NCBI GenBank assembly: GCA_964410945.1
Contig: CAYPJE010000015.1
Location: 1-64,000, forward strand
Length of the DNA: 64,000 bases
Origin: CAYPJE01 sp964410945
GTDB lineage: Bacteria; Fidelibacterota; Marinisomatia; Marinisomatales; TCS56
Reading direction: 5' to 3'
Position 1 is the stretch's first letter. Each line of letters starts with the position of its first letter. Both the position numbers and the translations under genes were made by a program. Shown piece by piece: positions 34,068 to 43,676 of the stretch. Under the pieces are notes generated by a model. It was not told the origin of the DNA. It saw only the letters and a list, made by a program, of their open reading frames with translations, and did not search any database.

Positions 34068-35438
34068 ATGGCCAAGAAGAATGATACCGATCTACATCTG
34101 AACGTTCAGCCCAGTTCGCAGGAGGCTGAACAGGCTGTTCTGGGGGCTATGCTTTCCAGTAAGGAAGCAGTGAGCAAGGTGCTGCAATGGTTGGAAGAGG
34201 ATCATTTCTACAAAGAGAGCCATCGGCAGATATATGAATCTATGGTTACACTGTTTAATGATGGTGAACCTATCGATACGATCTCGGTGCTTGACCAGTT
34301 GAAAAAGAATAAACAGTTGGAAGCAGTTGGTGGTGCCTATTATATCACCGGTCTGGTTGAAAGTGTGCCGACTGTAGCCAACGTGGAACGCTATGCAAAA
34401 ATTGTGCTGGAGAAAGCGTTGCTGCGCCGGTTGATTCTGATTTCTCATGATATAACCCAGGAGGCCTATGACGACAGCCGTGAGGTCGATGAAATCCTGG
34501 ATCAGGCCGAGCAGTCGATCTTCAATATTTCCCAGAAGCGGTTACGTGGTGGTTTTCAGCAGATTGAACCGATTTTACACGAAACCTTCGAACGGCTGGA
34601 TAAAATCCATGCTATGCCCGGATCAGTCACGGGAGTACCAACCGGTTTGATTGATCTGGATGAAATCACCAGCGGATTTCAGCCTGGTGAATTGATTATT
34701 GTAGCCGGCCGCCCGGGTATGGGTAAAACATCGCTGGCCCTGACAATGGCCCGGAATGCAGCTGTGGAATATAAAACACCAGTCGGAATATTCAGCCTGG
34801 AGATGGCTAATCACCAGCTGGCCCTCCGTTTGCTGACGGCTGAGGCAAAGGTTGACAGCCATCTGGTTCGGACCGGTAAGTTGCCCAAGAAACAGTGGCG
34901 CAATTTGAGTATTGCTGTCGGCAACCTGGCCGAGGCACCGATCATGCTGGATGACACGCCGGGTATTGGTGTCCTTGAATTGCGTGCCAAGGCTCGCAGA
35001 CTGCTGGCTGAGAAAAAAGTGGGAATGGTCATGGTTGATTATCTCCAGCTGATGTCTGGTCCACGTGGTGTGGAGAGCCGCCAGCAGGAGATATCGGTTA
35101 TTTCACGTTCGATGAAAGCATTAGCCAAAGAATTGGATGTACCGGTTATCGCACTGTCGCAGTTATCCAGGCAGGTTGAAAATCGTGCCGATCATATGCC
35201 CCAGTTATCCGATTTACGTGAAAGTGGCGCAATCGAGCAGGATGCCGACCTGGTAATTTTCCTTTACCGGCCATTTATCTACAGCCAGGAAGAAGAGGAC
35301 CGGGGGAAAGCAAAAATCATTGTGGCCAAGCAGCGTAACGGCCCCACCGGAATCGTGGATGTGGCCTTTGTCGATCGGTATGCCCGCTTTGAGAATCTGG
35401 CCGCCTTTGCGGAAATGGAGACCGAAGTACCGTTCTGA
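34068..35438 (+). CDS. dnaB: Replicative DNA helicase
   Basis: DnaB unwinds DNA at the fork. The 456-residue protein has the N-terminal helical domain ('PSSQEAEQAVLGAMLSS'), a linker and the RecA-like motor with Walker A 'GRPGMGKTS', 'MVMVDYLQLMSG', 'QLSRQVENRADHMPQLSDLRESGAIEQDADL' split across motifs 3-4, and a C-terminal arginine region. Its TGA shares its last base with the ATG of the relA/spoT gene. Confidence 0.97.
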   Translation: MAKKNDTDLHLNVQPSSQEAEQAVLGAMLSSKEAVSKVLQWLEEDHFYKESHRQIYESMVTLFNDGEPIDTISVLDQLKKNKQLEAVGGAYYITGLVESVPTVANVERYAKIVLEKALLRRLILISHDITQEAYDDSREVDEILDQAEQSIFNISQKRLRGGFQQIEPILHETFERLDKIHAMPGSVTGVPTGLIDLDEITSGFQPGELIIVAGRPGMGKTSLALTMARNAAVEYKTPVGIFSLEMANHQLALRLLTAEAKVDSHLVRTGKLPKKQWRNLSIAVGNLAEAPIMLDDTPGIGVLELRAKARRLLAEKKVGMVMVDYLQLMSGPRGVESRQQEISVISRSMKALAKELDVPVIALSQLSRQVENRADHMPQLSDLRESGAIEQDADLVIFLYRPFIYSQEEEDRGKAKIIVAKQRNGPTGIVDVAFVDRYARFENLAAFAEMETEVPF

Positions 35439-37642
35439 TGCAGAATCCGCTTACACGTCTGGCACCCCAACTGGTTGGTGAATACCCGCGGCCCTTTTTG
35501 GACCTGTTCGATCATCTCAATATTCCTTCCAACGATGACCGTGACGAGATCAGGGATAGACTTTGGCAGGCTTATTATTTCAGCGATCATTATCATGCCG
35601 ACCAAAAGCGGAAATCGGGTAAACCTTATTTCGAACACTGCCTGGCAGTGGCCAATATCCTGGCTTCCTGGAATATGGATAGCAATACTGTCATGGGTGG
35701 ACTCCTCCATGATACGGTGGAGGATACCGAGGCTACTTTAGTAGAAATTGAGGAAAAATTCGGCGATGACGTGGCCCATCTGGTGGATGGTGTAACCAAG
35801 TTGGGTGATATAAAATTTACCAGCCGTAAGGCCCGGCAGACTGGGAATATCATGAAAATGCTGTTGTCGGTCGCCAAAGATCTGCGGGTTATCATCATCA
35901 AATTCGCCGATCGTTTGCATAATATGGAAACGATCCGGTATCTATCGCCGGTCAAGCAACGACGGATTGCGATTGAAACCCGTGAGGTTTATGCGCCCCT
36001 GGCCCATCGGTTAGGGATGGCTGCTGTCAAATGGCAGTTGGACGATATGGTTTTTAACACCCTGAATCCGAAGGTCTATCAGGAGATTGACGATAACCTG
36101 AAATCAACCTATAAAGAGCGCACCCGCTATATCAATGAATTTTCGAAGCCGATCAATACGGAATTGACCAAACACGGTATCAATGCCAAAATCTATGGAC
36201 GACCGAAATCCCATTCATCGATCTATAAGAAAATGATCAATCGCGGGAAGGAATTTGAGGAAATATTCGATATTATCGCCATCCGGATTGTGGTGGACAC
36301 GACAGACCAGTGCTATCTGACTATGGGTATTGTTCATCAGATGTTTCCACCGATTCCGGAACGTTTCAAGGATTTTGTTGCCAGCCCGAAAATGAATGCT
36401 TACCAATCGATTCATACTACCGTTGTTGGACCCCGGGGACGCAAAGTGGAAATCCAGATTCGCACCCACCAGATGGAACAGACCGCTGAAATCGGTGTGG
36501 CGGCTCACTGGCGTTATAAAGAAGGCGGGAATTACCAGGCTGAGATTGATTCCCATATGAAATGGTTGCGGGAATTGATCGGTATTCTACAGGGAGAATC
36601 TTCCGATCCCAGTGAATTCATGCATCTGCTGAAAATCGACTTGTTCAATGATGTAATATTTGTGCTTACTCCGGCCGGTGATCTTATTCAATTGCCAGCG
36701 GGTTCGACTCCGATAGATTTTGCATTTCAGGTCCATACGGAAGTCGGGCTGCATTGCATGGGGGCCAAGGTTAACAAGAAAATTGCTCCGTTGAACACCA
36801 AGCTCAAGAATGGCGATACAGTAGAAATTATCACCAGCCAAAATCAAACTCCGCACTATGGCTGGCTCCGGTTTGCGATTACCTCCAAAGCGCGTAATAA
36901 CATCAATAAATTTCTGAAGCAGATTCGATTCTCCGAATCGGTATCGCTGGGGAATGAGTTAGTCGATAAAACGCTGCGGCGACTGAAGCGGAAAGATTTG
37001 AATAAAGAGATATTAGAATCGTACCAGAAACTTGGTTACAAGACCAGGGATAATCTACTGGCCGCCATTGGTGATGGTTCGATTACAATGCGGGATATTT
37101 TGAAAAAACTATATCCCAGCGAAGAAAGTGAAATGCCACAGGAAGCGGATAAGGAAGAAAGTGACAGCCGCTTTCTGCAGATGGCCCGGGGAACTGCCAA
37201 GGGAGTCAAGTTGCAGGGGATATCGAATATTATGGTATCCTTTGGAAAATGCTGCAACCCGATTCCCGGTGACGATCTGGTCGGCTTTGTTACCCGTGGA
37301 CGGGGTATTACCCTCCATCGGGCGGATTGCGCCAGCCTGCCGTTACTGGAAGATGATTCGGATCGTATCATCCCGGTGGAATGGGACGTGGGAAAGAACG
37401 AGACATTCAGTGTCAGGGTAAAAGTTGTTTCCCAGGATCGATCGGGTGTATTGAAAGAGATATCGGAAGCCATTTCAGCCGAAGATATTAATATTTCCAG
37501 TGTTGATTTGAGGACTCGGGACCAAGTTGTCACAGCCTATTTTGTCGTTCAGGTTCGCGATTTACGTCAACTGGAACGGCTCAAAACTAAGATTACAAAA
37601 ATATCAGGTATTGATTACATAGAAAGGACGGTAAGAGATTGA
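35438..37642 (+). CDS. relA/spoT: Bifunctional (p)ppGpp synthetase/hydrolase
   Basis: This Rel protein makes and degrades the stringent-response alarmone. The 734-residue protein has an HD hydrolase domain ('GLLHDTVEDTEAT' and 'KFADRLHNMETIR', so hydrolase-competent), a synthetase domain ('YGRPKSHSSIYKKM', 'AYQSIHTTVVGP'), a TGS domain ('VFVLTPAGDLIQLPAGSTPIDFAF') and a C-terminal ACT domain. Only one copy is in the window, fitting a single dual-function Rel. Confidence 0.95.
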   Translation: MQNPLTRLAPQLVGEYPRPFLDLFDHLNIPSNDDRDEIRDRLWQAYYFSDHYHADQKRKSGKPYFEHCLAVANILASWNMDSNTVMGGLLHDTVEDTEATLVEIEEKFGDDVAHLVDGVTKLGDIKFTSRKARQTGNIMKMLLSVAKDLRVIIIKFADRLHNMETIRYLSPVKQRRIAIETREVYAPLAHRLGMAAVKWQLDDMVFNTLNPKVYQEIDDNLKSTYKERTRYINEFSKPINTELTKHGINAKIYGRPKSHSSIYKKMINRGKEFEEIFDIIAIRIVVDTTDQCYLTMGIVHQMFPPIPERFKDFVASPKMNAYQSIHTTVVGPRGRKVEIQIRTHQMEQTAEIGVAAHWRYKEGGNYQAEIDSHMKWLRELIGILQGESSDPSEFMHLLKIDLFNDVIFVLTPAGDLIQLPAGSTPIDFAFQVHTEVGLHCMGAKVNKKIAPLNTKLKNGDTVEIITSQNQTPHYGWLRFAITSKARNNINKFLKQIRFSESVSLGNELVDKTLRRLKRKDLNKEILESYQKLGYKTRDNLLAAIGDGSITMRDILKKLYPSEESEMPQEADKEESDSRFLQMARGTAKGVKLQGISNIMVSFGKCCNPIPGDDLVGFVTRGRGITLHRADCASLPLLEDDSDRIIPVEWDVGKNETFSVRVKVVSQDRSGVLKEISEAISAEDINISSVDLRTRDQVVTAYFVVQVRDLRQLERLKTKITKISGIDYIERTVRD

Positions 37643-37950
37643 AAGCACTTACTTACACAAAGAAAGAAATTGCCAAAAGGGTTGCTGAACGCCTGGGCGA
37701 AACAGTTGATGGCACTTCCAAATTTGTTGATGAATCGTTCAAGGTAATGAAAGATATGCTCTGCGAAGATGAACAGCGCATTCGCATCGAAATCAGGAAT
37801 TTTGGCGTTTTTGAAGTAAAACCAACTAAAGCCAAACCTCGGGCACGTAATCCTCGTACCAATGAAGAGGTTTATGTACCGGCTCATAAAAAGACCCACT
37901 TTAAACCGGGCAAATTGATCAAGAGCCATTTAAGCAAACCGTTACAGTAA
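37639..37950 (+). CDS. HU/IHF-family DNA-binding protein
   Basis: The 103-residue protein is a histone-like HU/IHF monomer: helical dimerisation part with 'YTKKEIAKRVAERL', then beta arms with 'IRNFGVFEVKPTKAKPRARNPRT' and the tip 'KKTHFKPGKLIK'. It starts with TTG (37639) within the TGA of the Rel gene. Whether it is HU or an IHF subunit is unclear. Confidence 0.93.
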   Translation: MKALTYTKKEIAKRVAERLGETVDGTSKFVDESFKVMKDMLCEDEQRIRIEIRNFGVFEVKPTKAKPRARNPRTNEEVYVPAHKKTHFKPGKLIKSHLSKPLQ

Positions 37951-37959
37951 TTTAATCAG

Positions 37960-38385
37960 ATGGGGCGTATTCTGGGGATTGATCATGGCGATAGTCGTGT
38001 CGGGCTGGCCATATCAGATCCACTGCACATGATTGCCTCGCCGTATCGGACTGTCCCAGCCAGTCCGCGCAATCAATTGATTGCAACACTCAAAGAGATT
38101 ATCAGCGATCAGGATATAATTGAAATTGTGGTCGGTTTGCCGCTGGGTATGAGAAACAGGCAAACCGACCGTACTATTATTGTCCGGGAATTTGCGGAAG
38201 ACATGAAAGAACTGAACCTGCCGATTCATTTGGAAGATGAACGGTTAAGTTCGGTTTCAGCTGTTAAATCCCTGGTGAAGCAGGGTGTGAAAACAGGCCA
38301 TTCCAAGGGATTGGTCGATCAAACCGCCGCCGCAATTATTCTCCAGCAATATCTGGATCGAAAACAACTGCATGTCGATTCTTAA
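37960..38385 (+). CDS. ruvX: Pre-16S rRNA nuclease (YqgF/RuvX)
   Basis: This RNase H-fold nuclease of 141 residues trims the 5' end of pre-16S rRNA. Visible are 'GRILGIDHGDSRVGLAISDP' (catalytic Asp), 'VGLPLGMRN' and 'EDERLSSVSA', then Asp in 'VDQTAAAIILQQYL'. Its 3' end overlaps lnt by 14 bases. Confidence 0.94.
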   Translation: MGRILGIDHGDSRVGLAISDPLHMIASPYRTVPASPRNQLIATLKEIISDQDIIEIVVGLPLGMRNRQTDRTIIVREFAEDMKELNLPIHLEDERLSSVSAVKSLVKQGVKTGHSKGLVDQTAAAIILQQYLDRKQLHVDS

Positions 38386-39877
38386 CCGCCCGTCCTGGCA
38401 ACTGGCTATTCTCTCGGGCCTGCTGATCGGTCTGGCCTATCCACCACTACCACTGGGTTTCCTGGTCTGGTTTGGGTTCATCCCGCTGATCCATATTCTG
38501 CTGACTGCCCGGCCTGGTGCAGCATTCAAACTGGGATATCTGGCTGGATCAACCGCAAACCTGGTATCACTATACTGGATCGGATTCAACTCCGGTGCCA
38601 GCTGGATTATAGTATTCGCCTCCATGGTCGGAGCCATTCTTTATCTGGCATTCTACTGGGCTGTTTTTGCCTGGGCGCTGGCTCTAATTAACCGACATTT
38701 GAAAATTGGTTTATTATGCTGGCCATTATTATGGGTTGCGATGGAATATCTCCGCAGTTTCGGAGCGATGGGTTTCCCCTGGATTAACCTGGCTGTGACC
38801 CAGGCCGGTTACCTGCCTCTGGTGCAGATGGCTGAAATAACCGGTTCATACGGGATAGCTTTCTGGATTATTCTGCTGAATGTCATGTTGTATCTGGCGG
38901 TTCGTAATCCGGTTAACCGTCGATCCTATTTACTTTTTTCCGGTGTATTGTTAATCACGGTCCATTTGACCGGAGCCTGGCGGATTCATATGCATGGCAA
39001 GATAAATCCGGCCCGGGAAATCAAACTGGCACTGGTTCAGCCCAATATCAATCCCAACGATAAATGGGAAAGTTCAAAACGAGCTCAGGTATTTGAAACC
39101 ATGGATTCGACTCTGGTGGAAGCGCTGGCCTTGAAGCCCCAGTTGGTAATCTGGCCTGAGTCGGCTGTGCCGGCCTATCTGCGCATCAACAATTTCCGGC
39201 GCAAGAAAATTCTCAGCCGCCTGGCTCCAGCTGGTATTCCATTATTAACGGGAACAGTTGACCGCTACTATGTCGATGGAGAAAAACTGGTGTATAATGG
39301 ATCGCTGCTGATCCGGCCCGATGATTCCCTGACGGTATATCATAAAATTCAATTAGTACCGTTTGCCGAATATATTCCATTGTCATGGAAATTTCCCGTA
39401 CTGAAAAAATTAAATTTTGGTCAGGGAAACTTTACGCATGGCGAGCGGTATACTGTCTTTGAGGTTGACTCAGTCAAATTTTCCAATCTGATTTGCTATG
39501 AATCAAGTTTTCCGCAATTGGTCAGGCAGTTTGTCAGACGGGGTGCCCGATTGATAACAATTGAGACTAACGATGCCTGGGTGGGTGAGACCTCCGGGCC
39601 TTACCAGCATTATGCTTCTGCCGTACTGCGGGCCGTCGAAAACCGTGTCCCGATAGCTCGCAGTGCCAATACCGGGATCACTGGGTTTATCCTTCCGACA
39701 GGTGAAACTATAAAAAAAATTGACTTGAAACAGCAGGGGATCATCCTGGCCAATCTGCCGGTCTATAACGAGGTAAGCTTCTACGCTCGTTATGGCGATG
39801 TATTTTCCGCCATGTGTATATTGCTAACGATTCTACTAGTGGGATTCGAATGGTACAGAAAAAAAATATTATCATAA
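38372..39877 (+). CDS. lnt: Apolipoprotein N-acyltransferase
   Basis: Lnt adds the third acyl chain to lipoproteins in the inner membrane, preparing them for Lol export. The 501-residue protein has about six N-terminal membrane helices and a nitrilase domain with the Glu in 'VIWPESAVPAYLR', Lys in 'VYHKIQLVPFAEY' and Cys in 'SNLICYESSFPQ', followed by a last membrane helix. It overlaps the next gene by 28 bases. Confidence 0.95.
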   Translation: MSILNRPSWQLAILSGLLIGLAYPPLPLGFLVWFGFIPLIHILLTARPGAAFKLGYLAGSTANLVSLYWIGFNSGASWIIVFASMVGAILYLAFYWAVFAWALALINRHLKIGLLCWPLLWVAMEYLRSFGAMGFPWINLAVTQAGYLPLVQMAEITGSYGIAFWIILLNVMLYLAVRNPVNRRSYLLFSGVLLITVHLTGAWRIHMHGKINPAREIKLALVQPNINPNDKWESSKRAQVFETMDSTLVEALALKPQLVIWPESAVPAYLRINNFRRKKILSRLAPAGIPLLTGTVDRYYVDGEKLVYNGSLLIRPDDSLTVYHKIQLVPFAEYIPLSWKFPVLKKLNFGQGNFTHGERYTVFEVDSVKFSNLICYESSFPQLVRQFVRRGARLITIETNDAWVGETSGPYQHYASAVLRAVENRVPIARSANTGITGFILPTGETIKKIDLKQQGIILANLPVYNEVSFYARYGDVFSAMCILLTILLVGFEWYRKKILS

Positions 39878-40488
39878 TTGGATTAATTGTTTTTACTATT
39901 CTTTCTGGTCAGACGAATGTTAAACAGGAAGGATTTTCTATCTCACCGGTCATCAAATCGTTACTGATCCCCGGAACAGGCGAATTCAGTATTGGTAATG
40001 CAAAACGGGGACGGATATTATTATCGACTGAAATCGCACTGTTGGCCAGTGCTGTGGGTACATCAACCCTGGCAAGGTACGAACAATCGGCCTCGCAGGC
40101 CTATGCCGCTGCAACAGCCGGAGTTGAAACTGAAGGAAAAACCAATCAATTCTGGGTGGACATCGGTAATTATAATTCACGGGATGCCCATAACGCAGAA
40201 CACCTGTACTGGCGTGAATATGAAGCCCTTTATTCAACCGATCCAGAGTGGAACTGGCAGTGGGAAAAAACTTCGCAACGCGATAAGTATGAAGATATGC
40301 GGCTGTTGTCGGAGCGCTTGAAGCTGGCCAGCAATTTCATCATTGGCGGAATAGTTATCAACCATATTATATCTGCCATTGATACCCAGTATTTACTGAA
40401 AACAGCCGGAATCGCTGATATTTCCTATCAACCATCCATCGATCCACAGGTGGGTTCGGTCAGGCATAGTTTCTCGATTTATTTTTAG
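39850..40488 (+). CDS. DUF5683-like membrane-associated protein
   Basis: This 212-residue protein has a signal peptide from the ATG at 39850 (MVQKKNIIIIGLIVFTILSGQ); an in-frame ATG at 39814 would lie deeper inside lnt. The region 'SLLIPGTGEFSIGNAKRGRILLSTEIALL' is the typical DUF5683 glycine-rich start ('PG.GQ...G...KG'). A second hydrophobic stretch is near residue 180. The function is unknown; it is common in FCB bacteria. Confidence 0.7.
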   Translation: MVQKKNIIIIGLIVFTILSGQTNVKQEGFSISPVIKSLLIPGTGEFSIGNAKRGRILLSTEIALLASAVGTSTLARYEQSASQAYAAATAGVETEGKTNQFWVDIGNYNSRDAHNAEHLYWREYEALYSTDPEWNWQWEKTSQRDKYEDMRLLSERLKLASNFIIGGIVINHIISAIDTQYLLKTAGIADISYQPSIDPQVGSVRHSFSIYF

Positions 40489-40494
40489 TATCCC

Positions 40495-41220
40495 ATGAAA
40501 GTCAACATTTTGGTCCGGTTATGGTTTTACCTGACTTTGGCCATTTCAGTATTAATGGTGCCCAGCCCGGCAGTCTGGACCGGATACCTGGCAGTTGCCG
40601 CTGTGCTGCTGTATCTAAACCGCGGAAATGCAGCCCAACTCGGTCGGCGTTTAAAACCCTATCTGTTTTTTTTACCGGTAATGATAATATTATATACCGG
40701 ATTCTCACTTTTATTAACCGCGGACAACCTTGTGACTATCGTAAATCAGGGACTGTTTGCGTTTATCAAACTTGTTCTGATGATCACAATTATGAATATA
40801 TATTTTCTCCGATCCTCGGATGGTGAAATTCTATGCGCGTTACGCAGCTTATGGAGAAAGACCGGACTATCCTGGCGCTTCATGGAAGATTTGTTTTTGT
40901 ACCTGGAGCTTACCCTGCGTTTTTTTCCAACCTTCCAGCACGATTGGGAACAGTTGCGGGAATCACGGCAGGCCCTGGGATTAAACCACAGTGGAAAACG
41001 GTTGGGAACGATTAAGCAAGCTGCTACCGATTTACCATCATTGCTCCTGAGAAATTTATCCCGGGCTGATGAAATTGCCCATAGTGTTGTCATGCGTGGT
41101 TATGGTCAGACAATCCCGCGCGGTGTTGCCCACCCGGTTGTTTATACTATCGTAGATCTGTTGCTGTTTTTAACCATTGCAATTATCTTCTACCTGTTGA
41201 ATTTTCATGTCACGGTTTAA
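40495..41220 (+). CDS. EcfT/CbiQ-like transporter transmembrane protein
   Basis: The 241-residue protein has about five membrane helices. The C-terminal coupling-helix signature 'LLRNLSRADEIAHSVVMRGYG' is the hallmark of EcfT, the scaffold of energy-coupling-factor vitamin and metal importers. No ECF ATPase (EcfA) or S-component gene is nearby, so partners must be elsewhere. It ends overlapping truA by 14 bases. Confidence 0.75.
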   Translation: MKVNILVRLWFYLTLAISVLMVPSPAVWTGYLAVAAVLLYLNRGNAAQLGRRLKPYLFFLPVMIILYTGFSLLLTADNLVTIVNQGLFAFIKLVLMITIMNIYFLRSSDGEILCALRSLWRKTGLSWRFMEDLFLYLELTLRFFPTFQHDWEQLRESRQALGLNHSGKRLGTIKQAATDLPSLLLRNLSRADEIAHSVVMRGYGQTIPRGVAHPVVYTIVDLLLFLTIAIIFYLLNFHVTV

Positions 41221-41935
41221 GCTTACCCTCCAGTACGACGGTTCCGAGTATTATGGCTGGCAATTACAGCGCGACCAGCCCACAATCCAGGGGAAATTGG
41301 AGCAGGCCCTGTCAGTTTTGAATAATGGTGAACGGGTGGTTGTGGCAGGTGCCGGCAGAACTGATACCGGGGTCCATGCCAGGGGACAGGTCGCCCATTT
41401 TGATCTCGATTCCAGATTAACCGCCCTGGAACTGGTCCGGGCTTTAAATGGTAATTTACCCCCGGACATCAGGATCAATACCTGTGAGATTGCTGACCAG
41501 GATTTCCATGCCCGGTTTTCCGCTCGGCGGCGTAAATACATCTATTATTGCCGAACTGATGATGAAATAATCGGACGCCGTTATTTCTGGAATGTAGATC
41601 AGCCTGACATAAGCCTGTTAACTGAATGCGCTGGTAATCTGGCCGGGAAGCGGGATTTCTCTTCATTCAGTAAAGTAAATCAGGAGATCGATAATTATCA
41701 TTGTGAAATATATGAATCTGTATGGAATCAGACCGGTGCCATATTAACTTATGAAGTTATAGCCAATCGGTTTTTACATCATATGGTACGGTATTTGGTT
41801 GGGACAATGATGGCGGTTGGTCAGGGTAAATTGGGAATTGCGGTATTTAAGGAATTACTTGCCATGCCCCGGGATGATGCAAAAATTTTCAGGGCCCCGG
41901 CCGGCGGGCTGGTATTAGAAGAGGTATTATATTGA
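41207..41935 (+). CDS. truA: tRNA pseudouridine(38-40) synthase
   Basis: TruA modifies uridines 38-40 in the anticodon arm. The 242-residue protein has the catalytic Asp D53 in 'AGAGRTDTGVHARGQVAHF' plus 'FLHHMVRYLVGTMMAVGQGK', both diagnostic. Its stop overlaps the TTG start of the HtrA gene. Confidence 0.96.
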   Translation: MSRFKLTLQYDGSEYYGWQLQRDQPTIQGKLEQALSVLNNGERVVVAGAGRTDTGVHARGQVAHFDLDSRLTALELVRALNGNLPPDIRINTCEIADQDFHARFSARRRKYIYYCRTDDEIIGRRYFWNVDQPDISLLTECAGNLAGKRDFSSFSKVNQEIDNYHCEIYESVWNQTGAILTYEVIANRFLHHMVRYLVGTMMAVGQGKLGIAVFKELLAMPRDDAKIFRAPAGGLVLEEVLY

Positions 41936-43032
41936 AAAAGATATCGTCCAGCGGATTATACTTGTTAATAGCGGTATTCGTTGCTGCACCTCATTTGTAT
42001 TCTCAGGCCGGGATTGAAACATCCCGCCGCAATGCCATTACCAATGCCATTGAAAAAGTGAGCCCGGCAGTAGCCAGTATCAGTGTTGTCCAGATCAAGG
42101 AAGTTGCTTCACCTGTTTTCCGGGATCCGGTCTGGCAGTATTTTTTCCCTAATGAAGTTTTTGAGCAAAAAGTGGAAGGCTGGGGTTCGGGTGTTGTAAT
42201 CAGTCCCGATGGCTATGTAATGACCAATAATCATGTTGTAAAAAATGCATCTGAAATTATGGTAACATTGCCTGGAGGTACCCAGTATGAAGCTGAAATT
42301 ATCGGTACCGATCCGATCTCTGATCTGGCATTGTTAAAACTCGAGGGAAGGAATTTTCCCTATGCCCGCATGGCCGATTCGGACCAGTTGATTATCGGCG
42401 AGTGGGTAATAGCGTTGGGTAATCCGTTTGGATTATTCGATTTGACCAAACAGCCCACTGCCTCAATTGGAATAATCAGTGCCCTGCACATCGACTTTGG
42501 TGAAGTACGCGGTGAACAGGTCTATCAGGATATGATTCAGACTGATGCGGCTATCAATGTTGGGAACAGCGGTGGCCCCCTGGTGAACAGTAACGGTGAA
42601 GTAATGGGAATTAACACATTGATTTATACGGGTGACCAATTCACGCAGGGATCGGTGGGGATTGGTTTTGCGATTCCCATTAATCGGGCCCGGCGGATTG
42701 CGGAAGAACTGAAAAATACCGGCCGGGTCGATCGCAGTTTTTCCACCGGACTGGAAATCCAGACCCTCGATGCCCGGATGGCCCATTATCTCAGTATTCC
42801 ATTCAATCAGGGAGTTATCGTAACCTCGGTTGATTCCGGCAGTGCCGCCGATGATGCGGGACTGAAAGTAGGGGATGTAATCCGTGTTCTGAATGGTTAT
42901 TCGGTGACAAAAACCGAAGATATTTTCCAGATTTTCAAAGATAGTGAATTACGTGCCGGCGATAAAGTAAAAATGACGGTCTATCGCGATGGTGATGAAT
43001 TATCGATTTCTTTCCGTCTGAGAAAGGCTTGA
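41932..43032 (+). CDS. HtrA/Deg-family serine protease with one PDZ domain
   Basis: This 366-residue periplasmic protease has a signal sequence, the catalytic triad H101 (TNNHVV), D131 (SDLALLKLE) and S213 (NVGNSGGPL), and one PDZ domain (about 270-360). A single PDZ resembles DegS or short DegQ-like proteins. It probably handles misfolded envelope proteins. It starts with TTG (41932) inside the truA stop. Confidence 0.93.
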   Translation: MKKISSSGLYLLIAVFVAAPHLYSQAGIETSRRNAITNAIEKVSPAVASISVVQIKEVASPVFRDPVWQYFFPNEVFEQKVEGWGSGVVISPDGYVMTNNHVVKNASEIMVTLPGGTQYEAEIIGTDPISDLALLKLEGRNFPYARMADSDQLIIGEWVIALGNPFGLFDLTKQPTASIGIISALHIDFGEVRGEQVYQDMIQTDAAINVGNSGGPLVNSNGEVMGINTLIYTGDQFTQGSVGIGFAIPINRARRIAEELKNTGRVDRSFSTGLEIQTLDARMAHYLSIPFNQGVIVTSVDSGSAADDAGLKVGDVIRVLNGYSVTKTEDIFQIFKDSELRAGDKVKMTVYRDGDELSISFRLRKA

Positions 43033-43034
43033 GC

Positions 43035-43676
43035 ATGCCCGCCCGCGAAGGATATTCAATTTTAGTAATTATTACGGTCATTCTTATGGTAGTGATTGCA
43101 CTTATGATCGCCGTACCGTCACCATTAGTGGTTATTCTCCTGGTACTGTCAGGTAGTATGCTGCTGTTTTCCCTGTATTTCTTCCGTGATCCCCGGCGGG
43201 AAGTAGAAAGAAATGATAAAAAGATCCTTTCGCCCGCTGATGGAAAGGTAGTTCGCATTATCGAGGTGAATGATCCCGAAATCGGGTCAGAGGTTCGGTT
43301 GATCTCAATTTTTCTCTCAGTGTTTAATGTCCATGCCAACCGGATGCCGGTAACAGGAAAATTTGGGATGGTACAGTATAAAAAAGGTAAATTCCTGGCG
43401 GCGTTTGACCATAATGCCTCGGATGTTAATGAACAAACGGATATATTAATACATTCCGAACACGGGAAATTGCGGGTTAAGCAGATTGCCGGAATTCTGG
43501 CGCGCCGGATATTATGTTATGCCAGGCAAGACGCCGAAATGGGACAGGGTGACCGTCTGGGATTCATCAGATTCGGATCCCGGACCGATCTGATTGTCCC
43601 GCAAAACGTCAAGATAAATGTTAAAGTCGGACAGAAAGTGACCGGTAACCAGACGGTTATGGGAGAATTTGAATGA
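43035..43676 (+). CDS. psd: Phosphatidylserine decarboxylase proenzyme (short type)
   Basis: Psd makes phosphatidylethanolamine from phosphatidylserine. The protein of about 213 residues is the short membrane-anchored type: two N-terminal hydrophobic helices, 'LSPADGKVVRI', 'FLSVFNVHANRMPVTG' and the self-cleavage site 'GFIRFGSRTDL', whose Ser becomes pyruvoyl. The ATG at 43035 sits 7 bases after GAAAGG and is preferred over an in-frame TTG at 43029. pssA follows with a 4-base overlap. Confidence 0.94.
   Translation: MPAREGYSILVIITVILMVVIALMIAVPSPLVVILLVLSGSMLLFSLYFFRDPRREVERNDKKILSPADGKVVRIIEVNDPEIGSEVRLISIFLSVFNVHANRMPVTGKFGMVQYKKGKFLAAFDHNASDVNEQTDILIHSEHGKLRVKQIAGILARRILCYARQDAEMGQGDRLGFIRFGSRTDLIVPQNVKINVKVGQKVTGNQTVMGEFE

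Noticed and set aside
37036..37533. 165-residue minus-strand open frame
   Set aside because: Antisense to the ACT/C-terminal part of the Rel protein, with no family resemblance.
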